Shown in pieces: positions 25,401-31,863 of a DNA stretch of 37,129 bases. The stretch comes from an uncultured Bacteroidota bacterium (GTDB taxonomy: Bacteria; Bacteroidota; Bacteroidia; Flavobacteriales_F; PHOS-HE28). The notes beneath the pieces are model-generated. The model saw only the letters and a program-made list of their open reading frames with translations. It ran no database searches and was not told the origin of the DNA. The number at the start of each line of letters is the position of its first letter. The stretch's first letter is position 1. The position numbers and the translations under genes are program-made. The stretch is from assembly GCA_902825795.1 (NCBI GenBank), contig CADECG010000019.1, forward strand, positions 1-37,129. Reading direction: 5' to 3'.

Positions 25401-26167
25401 ATCTCTTGGCCGACCGTCAGGCCCGTGAGTTCTGCGTCCAGCACCCAGTTGTCCTCGCACCACAAGCTGGTCAGACTTCCACAGGTGCCAGAGTACGCTT
25501 CCACTACAACGCCGATATCCGTGACGATCACCGCCGTGTGCTTGGGGGCCGTGGCCGTGAAATGCAACCACACGTCATCGTCGCTGGCGGCGGCCACGCC
25601 GCAACCGGGCAATGACTGCGTAGCGCCAACGGTGGTAAACTGCTGTCCAAGACTTATTGGGCCGATGTTCGGAGAAGGAATAAGCTCCATGGCTCCGGCG
25701 CACTCGTCGTTCGTGATCGGATGCACCACGCCCCAACGCCGCGTGTTGCCACCGCCCGGGTATGTCTGGAAACTGCGGAAATAATAGGTGTTGCCCACCA
25801 CCAAGCCCGTGAGTGGCAACGCACCATTGCTGATCGGCCCCGCCGTGCAACCGATGCTGGTGAGCGTACCACATGTCCCGCTGAACGCCTCGATGCACAC
25901 GGCGTCCACCGAACGGCCATCATGCACGATCGTGAGCGTGCTCGCGGTCGCCACGAAGCTGAACCACACATCACTGTAACCGTTGCCGCTGCACGCCGCC
26001 GGGCTGATGGCGTTGGGTTCATCGCCGGTGTTGCTCAAGACCCACTCGTCCGGCACCGCGCCGCTGCTCACCGCAATGGGATAGGCGTTGGCGCAATCGG
26101 GGTTGTTGGCGTTCTGGGCGAAAGCGATCGTTGGGGCCAGAGCGAGGATAAAAACAGCTGTGCGCAT
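22436..26167 (-). CDS. Giant T9SS surface protein with seven PPC-like repeats (copy C, cassette 2)
   Basis: About 1243 residues. The signal peptide is MRTAVFILALAPTIAFAQ. Seven PPC-like repeats begin at NPDCANAYPIAV, TNDECAGAMELI, ANDECANAITIS, TNDDCVDAISLP, SNDECAGALPLL, ANDDMAGAIQLM and TSDEASGAVLIS. Each has the (D)DVW(F/Y)xFTA and YYxRxYS strands, and repeats 6 and 7 again lack the first Cys. The NPGIE-type domain (CLGPNLVMNPGIEPGE) and a T9SS sorting domain (LRVFPNPANDRLNI) follow. It has the same order and number of domains as copies A and B but lower identity. The frame is open to 26200; ATG 26167 is chosen for the signal peptide. A CAAGGGAA box lies 21 nt upstream as in copies A and B (26188-26195). 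It follows the second LytTR regulator in the same direction with an 87-nt gap. Confidence 0.92.
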   Translation of the reverse strand: MRTAVFILALAPTIAFAQNANNPDCANAYPIAVSSGAVPDEWVLSNTGDEPNAISPAACSGNGYSDVWFSFVATASTLTIVHDGRSVDAVCIEAFSGTCGTLTSIGCTAGPISNGALPLTGLVVGNTYYFRSFQTYPGGGNTRRWGVVHPITNDECAGAMELIPSPNIGPISLGQQFTTVGATQSLPGCGVAAASDDDVWLHFTATAPKHTAVIVTDIGVVVEAYSGTCGSLTSLWCEDNWVLDAELTGLTVGQEIFLRVYSESNMVQSYVWFRAGIGSPPANDECANAITISVNEGPEPGQVYGFDLETATSSAVNNFTTLEDVWYSFTAPSTNLVVEKVGSFSLALFDENCVDGIVSEGVYIPLVLDALVPGTTYKLKAGSGTTEGLRTRGFTTNDDCVDAISLPVQNEDDPLVYTHAVTYGATESATACVSGTDDDVWFTFTATAPTILLSAIADGTALRYELNAGACGSLTAMECGAVDFNFGTVLDSLVIGTNYTFRLWTNGSSPKPLRVALTKTLSNDECAGALPLLPMTLDDFDAAQRTEFRFATSSLPQCGNALGTMDLWYTFTATAPTAALVLQPHYVDYPLSSEIFSGTCASLTSILCTDERQTNYTGLVPGETYFVRIYTNAGGDTHLFNHQFYAPPANDDMAGAIQLMPAGDAFAHPMKPFSNYGASMSFSQVACTGTPQNDVWFYFVATNATHTVGADVGSIQYEETATTLRIETFSGFSTIPDTLLANELVCGTSTNGINVTGLAVGDTVMVRMFSSTTSPHVIRTFHPWVGGSGTSDEASGAVLISERDVYAVEFNTNNATQSLPSNGCGVMGDSPDDDVWFKFTHDGDAATITCHFLDNNAVLELFQGPVGSLTSIACGYNYLVLPSGMVDGQTYHLRVYSRNTSDLRGKLGIFHTPHPMESACADVDCLGPNLVMNPGIEPGELNATMFQTTGPPVPIGHGLAPHWHTAVATADNYSSGNDFADAEHLPEDLDGATPDLASDVRPRSGGGVGGAFAHQSSDYHEALGGRLSAPLVPGVPYLIAFNVRLRGNISGCDGFGAHLSLEPIAVALAPFNPPMQIEWQGGPINVTNKWQTICGQIIADQPYEHITIGVLKPQDEVECTAGTAYYYFDDVTVAEIIDALCVTVDVEEVDPATSSAVAGEGLRVFPNPANDRLNISIEEGMIGEAAVLELFDATGKQVHARVVPSLVSNVVLELPAELREGLYLMMVQVDGREPMSARVVVSR

Positions 26168-26187
26168 GATCGTTGGAATTGCACGAC

Positions 26188-26195
26188 CAAGGGAA
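26188..26195 (-). promoter_or_regulatory. Conserved TTCCCTTG box upstream of copy C
   Basis: The minus-strand octamer TTCCCTTG is shared with copy B and, apart from one base, with copy A, at 21-22 nt from the ATG in all three. The 11-bp direct repeats of copies A and B are not found here; only GAACGG at 26209-26214 and 26249-26254 (40-nt period) is repeated. Confidence 0.35.
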
Positions 26196-26254
26196 GGCAA
26201 GGCTGGGCGAACGGAAAGAAAGACCGAGGCTACGGGGCGGGATCGAGGGAACGG

Positions 26255-26992
26255 TCAGCCGCGCAGTGCGAGCGTCACCTCCTCCAACCTCCTCCTGCTG
26301 ATCTCCACACGCGTGCCATTGCGCAGGCGCACGCGCCCTTCGCCATCGATGCCGTCCACATGGCGGCGGTTCACGAGCGCGCTCTTGTGCACGCGGATGA
26401 AGCCGAGCGGCGAAAGCATCTCGTCGTAGTCCTTCAGCGTGCGCGCGGATACAAAGCGACGCTCATCGGCGAGGTGCAGCGCGGTATAGTTGTCGTCGGC
26501 CTGGCACCAGGCGATGTCGGCTGGTGCAACGGCGTGTGTGCGATCGCCGTGCGTGAGGGTGAGCTTCAGGGCCTGCTCGTCGCGCTGCGCGAGGTTGTGG
26601 AGGAACTGCTGCTGCACATCGGTGGAAGCGTGGCCCTTGCGCTCCACATGCCGATCGATCGCCGCGCGCAGTTCATCGGCTTGCACGGGCTTGAGCAGAT
26701 AATCCAGCGCACTGAAGCGGATGGCTTGTATGGCGTAGTGCTGGTGACTTGTCGTGAAGATGACATCGAAGTCCCAGCGACCGATGCGCTTCAGCAGCTC
26801 GAAGCCATCGCCGCCGGGCATCTCCACATCCAGGAAGACGAGTTGCGGTTGGGTGTCCGCGATCAAGCGCGCAGCCTCGTCGATGTTCTTCGCTTCGCCG
26901 AGCACATGGACTTCCGGTGCTACATCGCGCAGGCGTCCCCGCAGGAATTCGCGGGCGCCCGCTTCGTCATCCACCTGCACCGCCGTGATCAT
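26255..26992 (-). CDS. LytTR-family response regulator (cassette 2)
   Basis: A 245-residue paralogue of the regulator at 16179-16910. The receiver domain has the phospho-acceptor Asp55 in LVFLDVEMPGGDG and the conserved ALDYLLKPV. The LytTR domain (about 140-243) has IAWCQADDNYTALHL, TLKDYDEMLSPLGFIRVHKSALVNRRHV and RVRLRNGTRVEISRRR. It lies 53 nt downstream of its kinase and 87 nt upstream of the third giant T9SS gene. A TAACTTGC -7-like element (26998-27005) precedes it. By family it is a transcription factor phosphorylated by the adjacent LytS-like kinase; the T9SS gene is the obvious candidate target, but no repeat pair as clear as that of cassette 1 was found. Confidence 0.95.
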   Translation of the reverse strand: MITAVQVDDEAGAREFLRGRLRDVAPEVHVLGEAKNIDEAARLIADTQPQLVFLDVEMPGGDGFELLKRIGRWDFDVIFTTSHQHYAIQAIRFSALDYLLKPVQADELRAAIDRHVERKGHASTDVQQQFLHNLAQRDEQALKLTLTHGDRTHAVAPADIAWCQADDNYTALHLADERRFVSARTLKDYDEMLSPLGFIRVHKSALVNRRHVDGIDGEGRVRLRNGTRVEISRRRLEEVTLALRG

Positions 26993-26997
26993 GGGAG

Positions 26998-27005
26998 CAA
27001 GTTAT
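26998..27005 (-). promoter_or_regulatory. Putative -7 box for the cassette 2 LytTR gene
   Basis: The minus strand carries TAACTTGC 5 nt before the ATG at 26992. The same octamer precedes the cassette 1 LytTR gene, although the surrounding DNA differs. Confidence 0.4.
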
Positions 27006-27006
27006 G

Positions 27007-27041
27007 CCTCACCCCCAACCCCTCTCCCAAGGAGCGGGGAG
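27007..27041. repeat. Dispersed CTCACCCCCAACCCCTCTCC-type repeat
   Basis: The gap between the kinase stop and the LytTR start holds CCTCACCCCCAACCCCTCTC followed by CCAAGGAGCGGGGAGC. Its two halves can pair imperfectly (CTCCC with GGGAG). This phrase is a widespread intergenic repeat in environmental bacterial genomes and gives the spurious peptide LTPNPSPKERG, as here. No coding role. Confidence 0.6.
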
Positions 27042-27045
27042 CCGC

Positions 27046-28836
27046 TCAACCCAGCACGACTTCCACACGTGTACCCATCGGCGCTCCACCTTCCACCAGA
27101 TCAGTGAACGTGATGCGCCCCGTTCCCTCCAGCTTGAAGGCAAGCAGCTGCAAGCGTTCGTTCGTGAGCTGCAGGCCCACGCTCGCACTACCGTCGGGGT
27201 GTGTGCGCTTCGGCGCTGCCTCACGACCCACGCCATTGTCCTCCACGGTGCAGACCACCTGCTCCCCTCGCATCGCGAAGCACACGTTCAGTTTCTTCTC
27301 CCCTTGTTTTGGCGCGAGCCCATGCCACACCGCATTCTCTAGGAAGGGCTGCACAAGCAAGGTGGGCACGAGCAGATCCTCATTATCCAGCAACGCGCGA
27401 TCGGCGTCGACGACATAGTCCAGTCCGTCCTCGAAGCGCATCGCTTCCAGCTTCAGGTACTGGCGCAGGAAGGCGATCTCGTCGGCGAGCGGTACGCGCT
27501 CCTTCACGCTATGGTCCAGCACCATGCGCAACAAGCGCGCGAAACCATCGAGGTAGGCGCTTGCTGCTGCTGCTTCACCCTTGCGCACCAGGTTGTGGAT
27601 GGCGCTGAGGCTGTTGTAGATGAAGTGCGGGTTCATCTGCGTGCGCAACACCTTCAGCTGCAGTAGCCGGTTGATCTCTTCGATGCGTGACTTCTGTTCG
27701 CCCAGTTCGGCGTTCAACTTCTCCAGGGTGGCGGAGTACTTCCGCTTCTGTCGCAGGTTGCGCCACACGAGTGCCACGCCACCGAGGGCCAGCACGGCGA
27801 GCACGAGACTTCCGTAGAGCTGCACATTGCGCAAGCGAAGCCGCTCCACGCCCTCACGGTTCTCGGCATCCAGGCGTTGGATCTCTTCTTCCTTCAATTG
27901 CGTCCCGAACCTCGTCTCAAGCTCCAGCAGTTGTTCGTTCATGGACCGATCGAAGAGCGTGTCCTGCAGATCGCGCGCGCGTTTGATCATGGCGTAGGCC
28001 GCCGCCGGATCGCCCATGGCCTCAAGGCATTCGGCGCGCAGTTCGGCCAGGTCGATGGCCAGGTCGAGCGCGTTTCCGCTCGCTGCGTTGAGCGAGTCCC
28101 CCTTACCGAAAGCAGCAATGGCCTCGTCGTACCGTTCCGCATACATCAACGACCGACCGAGGTTGCTCAAGGTCCAGGCCTTGTTGTGGAGGTCGGTGCT
28201 GTCCAGTTCAGCAAGGACCTGTTCGTGGAGCTTTGCCGCAGCTGCGTGTTCGCCTCGCGCGCTCAGCGCGCTGGCCAGGTTGCCCAGCAGGGCTTGTTTC
28301 ACCATGTGCTTGCGAACGCCAAGCAACCTCAGGCCTTCGCGATAGCAGTGTTCTTCGGAATCCGGAAGCGCGATTCGGCTGTACATGCTGCCCATGCTGT
28401 TCAGCGCGAGTGCATGCTGGATGGTATCGCGTCCGTATGCCCGCGCCAGCCCCAAGTGCTCACGGCGAAAGCGATCAGCCTCTTCGAAGTGGCGCCCTTC
28501 CACATTGAACTTGGTGAGCTGGTAGAGCGAGGCGAGGATGCGGGAAGTGTCCGCAAGCTCATGGGCGATGAGCAACGCGTTTTGCGCATGCTCCACTGCA
28601 CCAAGAGGGTCGTCCTTTCCGCTGCGTGCGAAAGCCCAGTAGTACAGGGCTTCGTATAACATGTCGTTCGTTGTGGCGGCATAGACCAGGCGCTTCGCTT
28701 CGGCTTCAAGCGAATCGTGCTCCCCGTTGGAACGCAGCTCCATCAAGCGCTGGACATCATCCGCCTTGAGGCCCGCTTGGCCATACGTGCCAAGCGAGAG
28801 CAGCGGCGCAAGGGCAACAAGGAGCAACCGGCGCAT
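27046..28836 (-). CDS. TPR-containing LytS/YehU-type sensor histidine kinase (cassette 2)
   Basis: A 596-residue sensor. The signal peptide is MRRLLLVALAPLLSLGTYGQ. TPR-like helical repeats span residues about 40-270 (for example HALALNSMGSMYSRIALPDS and AWTLSNLGRSLMYAERYDEA). A coiled coil and a single transmembrane helix at 340-360 follow. The LytS-type kinase domain has His404 in QMNPHFIYNSLSAI, and the HATPase_c domain has FLENAVWHGL near 498 and EDNGVGR near 532. It is about 60 residues shorter than the cassette 1 kinase, the difference lying in the TPR part, so the two probably sense different inputs. Co-directional with its regulator 53 nt downstream. Diverges from the outer-membrane-like gene at 28875. 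Confidence 0.94.
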   Translation of the reverse strand: MRRLLLVALAPLLSLGTYGQAGLKADDVQRLMELRSNGEHDSLEAEAKRLVYAATTNDMLYEALYYWAFARSGKDDPLGAVEHAQNALLIAHELADTSRILASLYQLTKFNVEGRHFEEADRFRREHLGLARAYGRDTIQHALALNSMGSMYSRIALPDSEEHCYREGLRLLGVRKHMVKQALLGNLASALSARGEHAAAAKLHEQVLAELDSTDLHNKAWTLSNLGRSLMYAERYDEAIAAFGKGDSLNAASGNALDLAIDLAELRAECLEAMGDPAAAYAMIKRARDLQDTLFDRSMNEQLLELETRFGTQLKEEEIQRLDAENREGVERLRLRNVQLYGSLVLAVLALGGVALVWRNLRQKRKYSATLEKLNAELGEQKSRIEEINRLLQLKVLRTQMNPHFIYNSLSAIHNLVRKGEAAAASAYLDGFARLLRMVLDHSVKERVPLADEIAFLRQYLKLEAMRFEDGLDYVVDADRALLDNEDLLVPTLLVQPFLENAVWHGLAPKQGEKKLNVCFAMRGEQVVCTVEDNGVGREAAPKRTHPDGSASVGLQLTNERLQLLAFKLEGTGRITFTDLVEGGAPMGTRVEVVLG

Positions 28837-28840
28837 GCGG

Positions 28841-28848
28841 TGAAGGTC
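28841..28848 (-). promoter_or_regulatory. Putative -7 box of the cassette 2 kinase
   Basis: The minus strand carries GACCTTCA 4 nt before the ATG at 28836, corresponding to GATCTTCA upstream of the cassette 1 kinase. Confidence 0.35.
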
Positions 28849-28874
28849 GAGAATACGATCGTTGGCGCGGAGCT

Positions 28875-29708
28875 TTGACCAAGGTGCGGCATCCCATCGC
28901 GAAGCCCTCCGTCTTTGCCTTGGTCCAACCCGGCCTTCTCGTTCAACGCGTCCGTCGCTTCACGTGTCCGTGGAAGTTGGTGTTCCTTGTTCTCTTACTT
29001 CCGGCCGTCCTTGGTGCACACGCGAGCGAATGGGTCCGTCGCCAGGGCGGTACCAAACGACTGGCGAACCACCACGCCACGCACTACTTCATGTTGCCCA
29101 GCGCTATTCCTCTGGAGCGCGGCGAAGGTTATTTCAAGAGCACCTTGATCGCGCTGAACTCGGCCGCATACGGTTGCAGCGACAAGTTCTCACTTGGCGC
29201 GGGCATCCACCTTCCGTCCATTTTCAGCAAGCGCGATGGTGGACCGGTGTGGTATGCGAACGCGCGCTTGAGCGGGCCTGTTTCTGATCTGTTGCACATC
29301 GGTATCACGGGCGCTTACCTGCGCGCGGTGTTGCCCGTATCGCGCACCGAACCCGACGCGATCGATGGTGTGCCGCTCGGTTTCGGGACGGCGATGGCCA
29401 TGGCCACTATCGGCAGCGTTGATCACCAACTGACCGTTGCCGTTGGTGCTACGCATGATGGCCAGCAACTCGGTCGCGGGCCGCTCGTAACCATCGGAGG
29501 AAGCACCCGGCTTTTCCCGAATGTGTGCATCATCACGGAGCACTGGCTCTTCATTGATCCCGATGCCACATGGCCGCTGCACAGCTTGGGTTTGCGCGTG
29601 CTTGGCGAGGATATGGCTCTCGACTTCGGGCTGGCTTATGAGCGAACGTTGGCCAAGAAGACGCTCGGCATCGGGTTGCCGTTCGCGAGCATCGTCTTCA
29701 ACTTCTGA
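28875..29708 (+). CDS. Uncharacterised outer-membrane-like protein, exact start uncertain
   Basis: An open frame of up to 277 residues. A hydrophobic export signal (KLVFLVLLLPAVLGAHA) lies around residues 34-50. The mature part (about 225 residues) alternates short beta-strands rich in Gly, Phe and Tyr with polar turns. It starts HYFMLPSAIPLERGEGYFKS and contains a GCSDKFSLGAGIHLPS strand typical of an uncharacterised Bacteroidota family predicted as outer-membrane beta-barrels. It ends GLPFASIVFNF, with a terminal Phe as in many barrels. No in-frame ATG precedes the signal peptide; only TTG and GTG codons do (TTG 28875 and later ones), so the true N-terminus is unresolved. Its stop abuts the stop of the convergent nitroreductase gene with no gap (TGATCA). 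Function unknown. Confidence 0.7.
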   Translation: MTKVRHPIAKPSVFALVQPGLLVQRVRRFTCPWKLVFLVLLLPAVLGAHASEWVRRQGGTKRLANHHATHYFMLPSAIPLERGEGYFKSTLIALNSAAYGCSDKFSLGAGIHLPSIFSKRDGGPVWYANARLSGPVSDLLHIGITGAYLRAVLPVSRTEPDAIDGVPLGFGTAMAMATIGSVDHQLTVAVGATHDGQQLGRGPLVTIGGSTRLFPNVCIITEHWLFIDPDATWPLHSLGLRVLGEDMALDFGLAYERTLAKKTLGIGLPFASIVFNF

Positions 29709-30299
29709 TCAGAGCGCCGTCACGGTCTCGCTCAGTACCCGGCGGGTGCGTGGTGTGTGCTCACGTGTCTTGAACGGCTCTGCCAACTGCTCGGCATCGC
29801 CGAGATGGCCGAGCGCAATGAAGCACGCGACTTCCTCCGCCAGTTCGCTCAACCCCAAGGTGGCCTTGGCCTTGTCGTGGTCGAAGCCGCCCATCAAATG
29901 GCCGTAGATGTCCATGCTTGCCGCTTGTATCAGCAAGTTGGCATTGGCCAAGCCCACATCATGCAACCAATAATGGTTCGGCTGTCCGTTGCGTTGCAGG
30001 TTGGTACGGCCCAGACAAACGACCAGCGCAGCTGCGCCCTTTGCCCATGGCTGGTTACCGACCGTCAAGCAGTTCCATAACTCCTCGAACGCAGGTGTCC
30101 CGCGCAGTGCATAACGGTACCGCCAGGGTTGCTCGTTCATGCTGCTCGGCGCCCAAGCAGCGGCCTCGAACAAGGTGTTCATTGTCTCCGGTGCTAGTGG
30201 CCGATCACTGAAGCCGCGCGCGCTGAAGCGTTGGCGGATCAAGGCATGAACGGCGTGTTCGGTGTGCGCCTCTTTCAAGGCCTTGATATCGGTGCTCAT
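29709..30299 (-). CDS. Nitroreductase family protein
   Basis: A 196-residue cytosolic protein of normal length for the family. FMN-binding signatures are visible: the N-terminal RQRFSARGFSDRPL (RxSxRxF-type), AAWAPSSMNEQPWRY (APSxxNxQPW-type, contacting the flavin), and a C-terminal FIALGHLGD segment (ALGxP-type). Expected to be an FMN-dependent NAD(P)H oxidoreductase acting on nitro-aromatics, quinones or similar electrophiles; the substrate is unknown. The start ATG 30299 (MSTDIKALKEAHTEH) is chosen; upstream sequence in the same frame overlaps the pirin gene and is not protein-like. It follows the pirin gene by 23 nt in the same direction, so co-transcription is likely. Confidence 0.9.
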   Translation of the reverse strand: MSTDIKALKEAHTEHAVHALIRQRFSARGFSDRPLAPETMNTLFEAAAWAPSSMNEQPWRYRYALRGTPAFEELWNCLTVGNQPWAKGAAALVVCLGRTNLQRNGQPNHYWLHDVGLANANLLIQAASMDIYGHLMGGFDHDKAKATLGLSELAEEVACFIALGHLGDAEQLAEPFKTREHTPRTRRVLSETVTAL

Positions 30300-30322
30300 C
30301 AGTTGGTCGTGCACGGCGAAGG

Positions 30323-31180
30323 TCAGGGTTGCATCGGTACTTCCATCAACAGCACCTCGGCACCGACGCTGTCCGCCTTCAGCGAAATGCTTTCCGTGTC
30401 CCATACACCCAAGCCATCGCGCTGGTTCAATGCAACGCCGTTCACGGTGATATCGCCCTTGATCACGAAGGCATACACGCCATTGCTCCGGTCCTTCAAC
30501 GCGTACGTGGTGCTGAAGTCCTTGTCGAATGTTCCCAAGTGGAACCATGCGTTCTGGTGGATCCACACGCCTTCGTCATCGGTATTGGGCGATAGGATCT
30601 GCTGCAGTTTGTTGTGTCGCTTGCTTGCGTCGAGCGCGATCTGGTCGTACCGCGGCGACACCCCGCGCTTGTTTGGGAACACCCAGATCTGCAGGAACTT
30701 GACCAACGACTCTTTGTTGCGGTTGTACTCGCTGTGGCGGATGCCTGTGCCGGCGCTCATCACTTGCACATCGCCGTTACGGATCACCGCCGTGTTGCCC
30801 ATGCTGTCCTTGTGCTCCAGATCGCCTTCCAACGGGATGGAGATGATCTCCATGTTATCGTGCGGGTGAGTGCCGAAGCCCATGCCCGGCGCCACGGTAT
30901 CGTCGTTGAGCACGCGCAGCACACCGAAGTTCATGCGCTCCGGGTCGTAGTAGTTGGCGAAGCTGAAACTGTGATGGCTATTGAGCCAGCCATGATCGGC
31001 ATGGCCGCGCGTAGCGGCTTTGTGCAATACGGTGTTGGCCATGATGGTCGGTTTTTCGGAAGGCAGGTGGTTGAAGCCCACCACCTCGGGCTTGTCGTTC
31101 ACTTCACCGAGCACCCTGCCCGCCACAACGGCGGCACCGGCGCCCAGTATGCTTTTGCGGAGGAAGTCTTTGCGGTCCAT
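30323..31180 (-). CDS. Pirin family protein with an N-terminal export-like extension
   Basis: A 285-residue protein. From about residue 47 it is a typical bicupin pirin (MANTVLHKAATRGHADHGWL). The metal-binding set is present: THPHDNMEI provides two His, and GIRHSEYN provides His and Glu. Pirins bind iron or other metals, some with quercetin dioxygenase activity, and protect against electrophiles. Unusually, about 46 residues precede the usual start: DRKDFLRKSILGAGAAVVAG, a Lys/Arg pair followed by a hydrophobic stretch, resembling a Tat-like signal with RK instead of RR. A -7-like CACATTTG (31202-31209) lies upstream of this start. The alternative is initiation at the internal ATG (31042). 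It stands between the Crp/Fnr regulator and the nitroreductase gene, all co-directional. Confidence 0.9.
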   Translation of the reverse strand: MDRKDFLRKSILGAGAAVVAGRVLGEVNDKPEVVGFNHLPSEKPTIMANTVLHKAATRGHADHGWLNSHHSFSFANYYDPERMNFGVLRVLNDDTVAPGMGFGTHPHDNMEIISIPLEGDLEHKDSMGNTAVIRNGDVQVMSAGTGIRHSEYNRNKESLVKFLQIWVFPNKRGVSPRYDQIALDASKRHNKLQQILSPNTDDEGVWIHQNAWFHLGTFDKDFSTTYALKDRSNGVYAFVIKGDITVNGVALNQRDGLGVWDTESISLKADSVGAEVLLMEVPMQP

Positions 31181-31201
31181 GTGGTTCGTGTTTCGACGGC
31201 A

Positions 31202-31209
31202 CAAATGTG
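31202..31209 (-). promoter_or_regulatory. Putative -7 box of the pirin gene
   Basis: The minus strand reads CACATTTG, close to TAnnTTTG, 21 nt before the ATG at 31180. It supports the longer pirin start and a promoter separate from that of the Crp/Fnr gene. Confidence 0.4.
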
Positions 31210-31251
31210 CACGCGGCTCGCAAGCGCGTTCATTGAACTAGGACAAGAACC

Positions 31252-31842
31252 TCACTTCGCGACGCGCCGTGCGCGCAGCTTGCTCAGGAACTCCGGAGTG
31301 ATGCCGAGGTAGCTGGCGATCATGTGCTGCGGCACGCGGTTCGGCAGCTCGGGGAAGCGTTTCAGGACGGCTGCGTAGCGTTCTTCAGCAGGCCAGGCCA
31401 TGGTAGCGAAGAGGCGGTCCTGTAGTGCGCCAAGGTTGCGCAGCAACATCATCCGGAACACGCGTTCCAAGCCGGGTATGTCGCGGTACAGATCCTCCTT
31501 CTTGCCGCGGTGTATGCACAGCAGCTCGCTGTCCTCCAAGGCTTCGATGAAGATCCGCGAGGGCTTGCCTTCCGCCATGCTCACCACATCGCTCACCCAC
31601 CAATCCTCCGTGGCGAATTGCAGCGTCACTTCGTGTCCGTGCTCGTCGAGGAAGTAGCTGCGCATGCAGCCCTTGTTCACATACGCCTCGAAGTCGCACA
31701 CCTCTCCAGCGCGCAGCAGTTGCGTCTTCTTCGGCACTTGCTTCACCTCGAGCGCGGCGAGGAACTTCTGCTGCTGCTCATACGGCATTGCTGTGCAACG
31801 CGAGATGTTGCCGATGATGCGGGCGTAGCGCTCTTCGTTCAT
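31252..31842 (-). CDS. Crp/Fnr-family transcriptional regulator
   Basis: A 196-residue regulator. Residues about 20-135 form a cyclic-nucleotide-binding-type beta-roll (KKTQLLRAGEVCDFEAYVNKGCMRSYFLDEHGHEVTLQF...). A dimerisation helix follows (FRMMLLRNLGALQDRLF). The C-terminal winged helix has the HTH at VPQHMIASYLGITPEFLSKLRAR. This short Bacteroidota subfamily usually lacks the phosphate-binding RxS loop of true CAP; here the corresponding stretch does not match it, so cAMP binding is doubtful. Preceded by CATCTTCG, 5 nt from the ATG. The pirin and nitroreductase genes follow downstream in the same direction, so it may control them in response to redox or electrophile stress (inference). 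Confidence 0.93.
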   Translation of the reverse strand: MNEERYARIIGNISRCTAMPYEQQQKFLAALEVKQVPKKTQLLRAGEVCDFEAYVNKGCMRSYFLDEHGHEVTLQFATEDWWVSDVVSMAEGKPSRIFIEALEDSELLCIHRGKKEDLYRDIPGLERVFRMMLLRNLGALQDRLFATMAWPAEERYAAVLKRFPELPNRVPQHMIASYLGITPEFLSKLRARRVAK

Positions 31843-31847
31843 GGTGA

Positions 31848-31855
31848 CGAAGATG
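31848..31855 (-). promoter_or_regulatory. Putative -7 box of the Crp/Fnr gene
   Basis: The minus strand carries CATCTTCG ending 5 nt before the ATG at 31842, matching the TAYCTTCG boxes elsewhere in the window. It lies within the last codons and gap of the DUF3179 gene. Confidence 0.35.
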
Positions 31856-31863
31856 GGGAGCGA

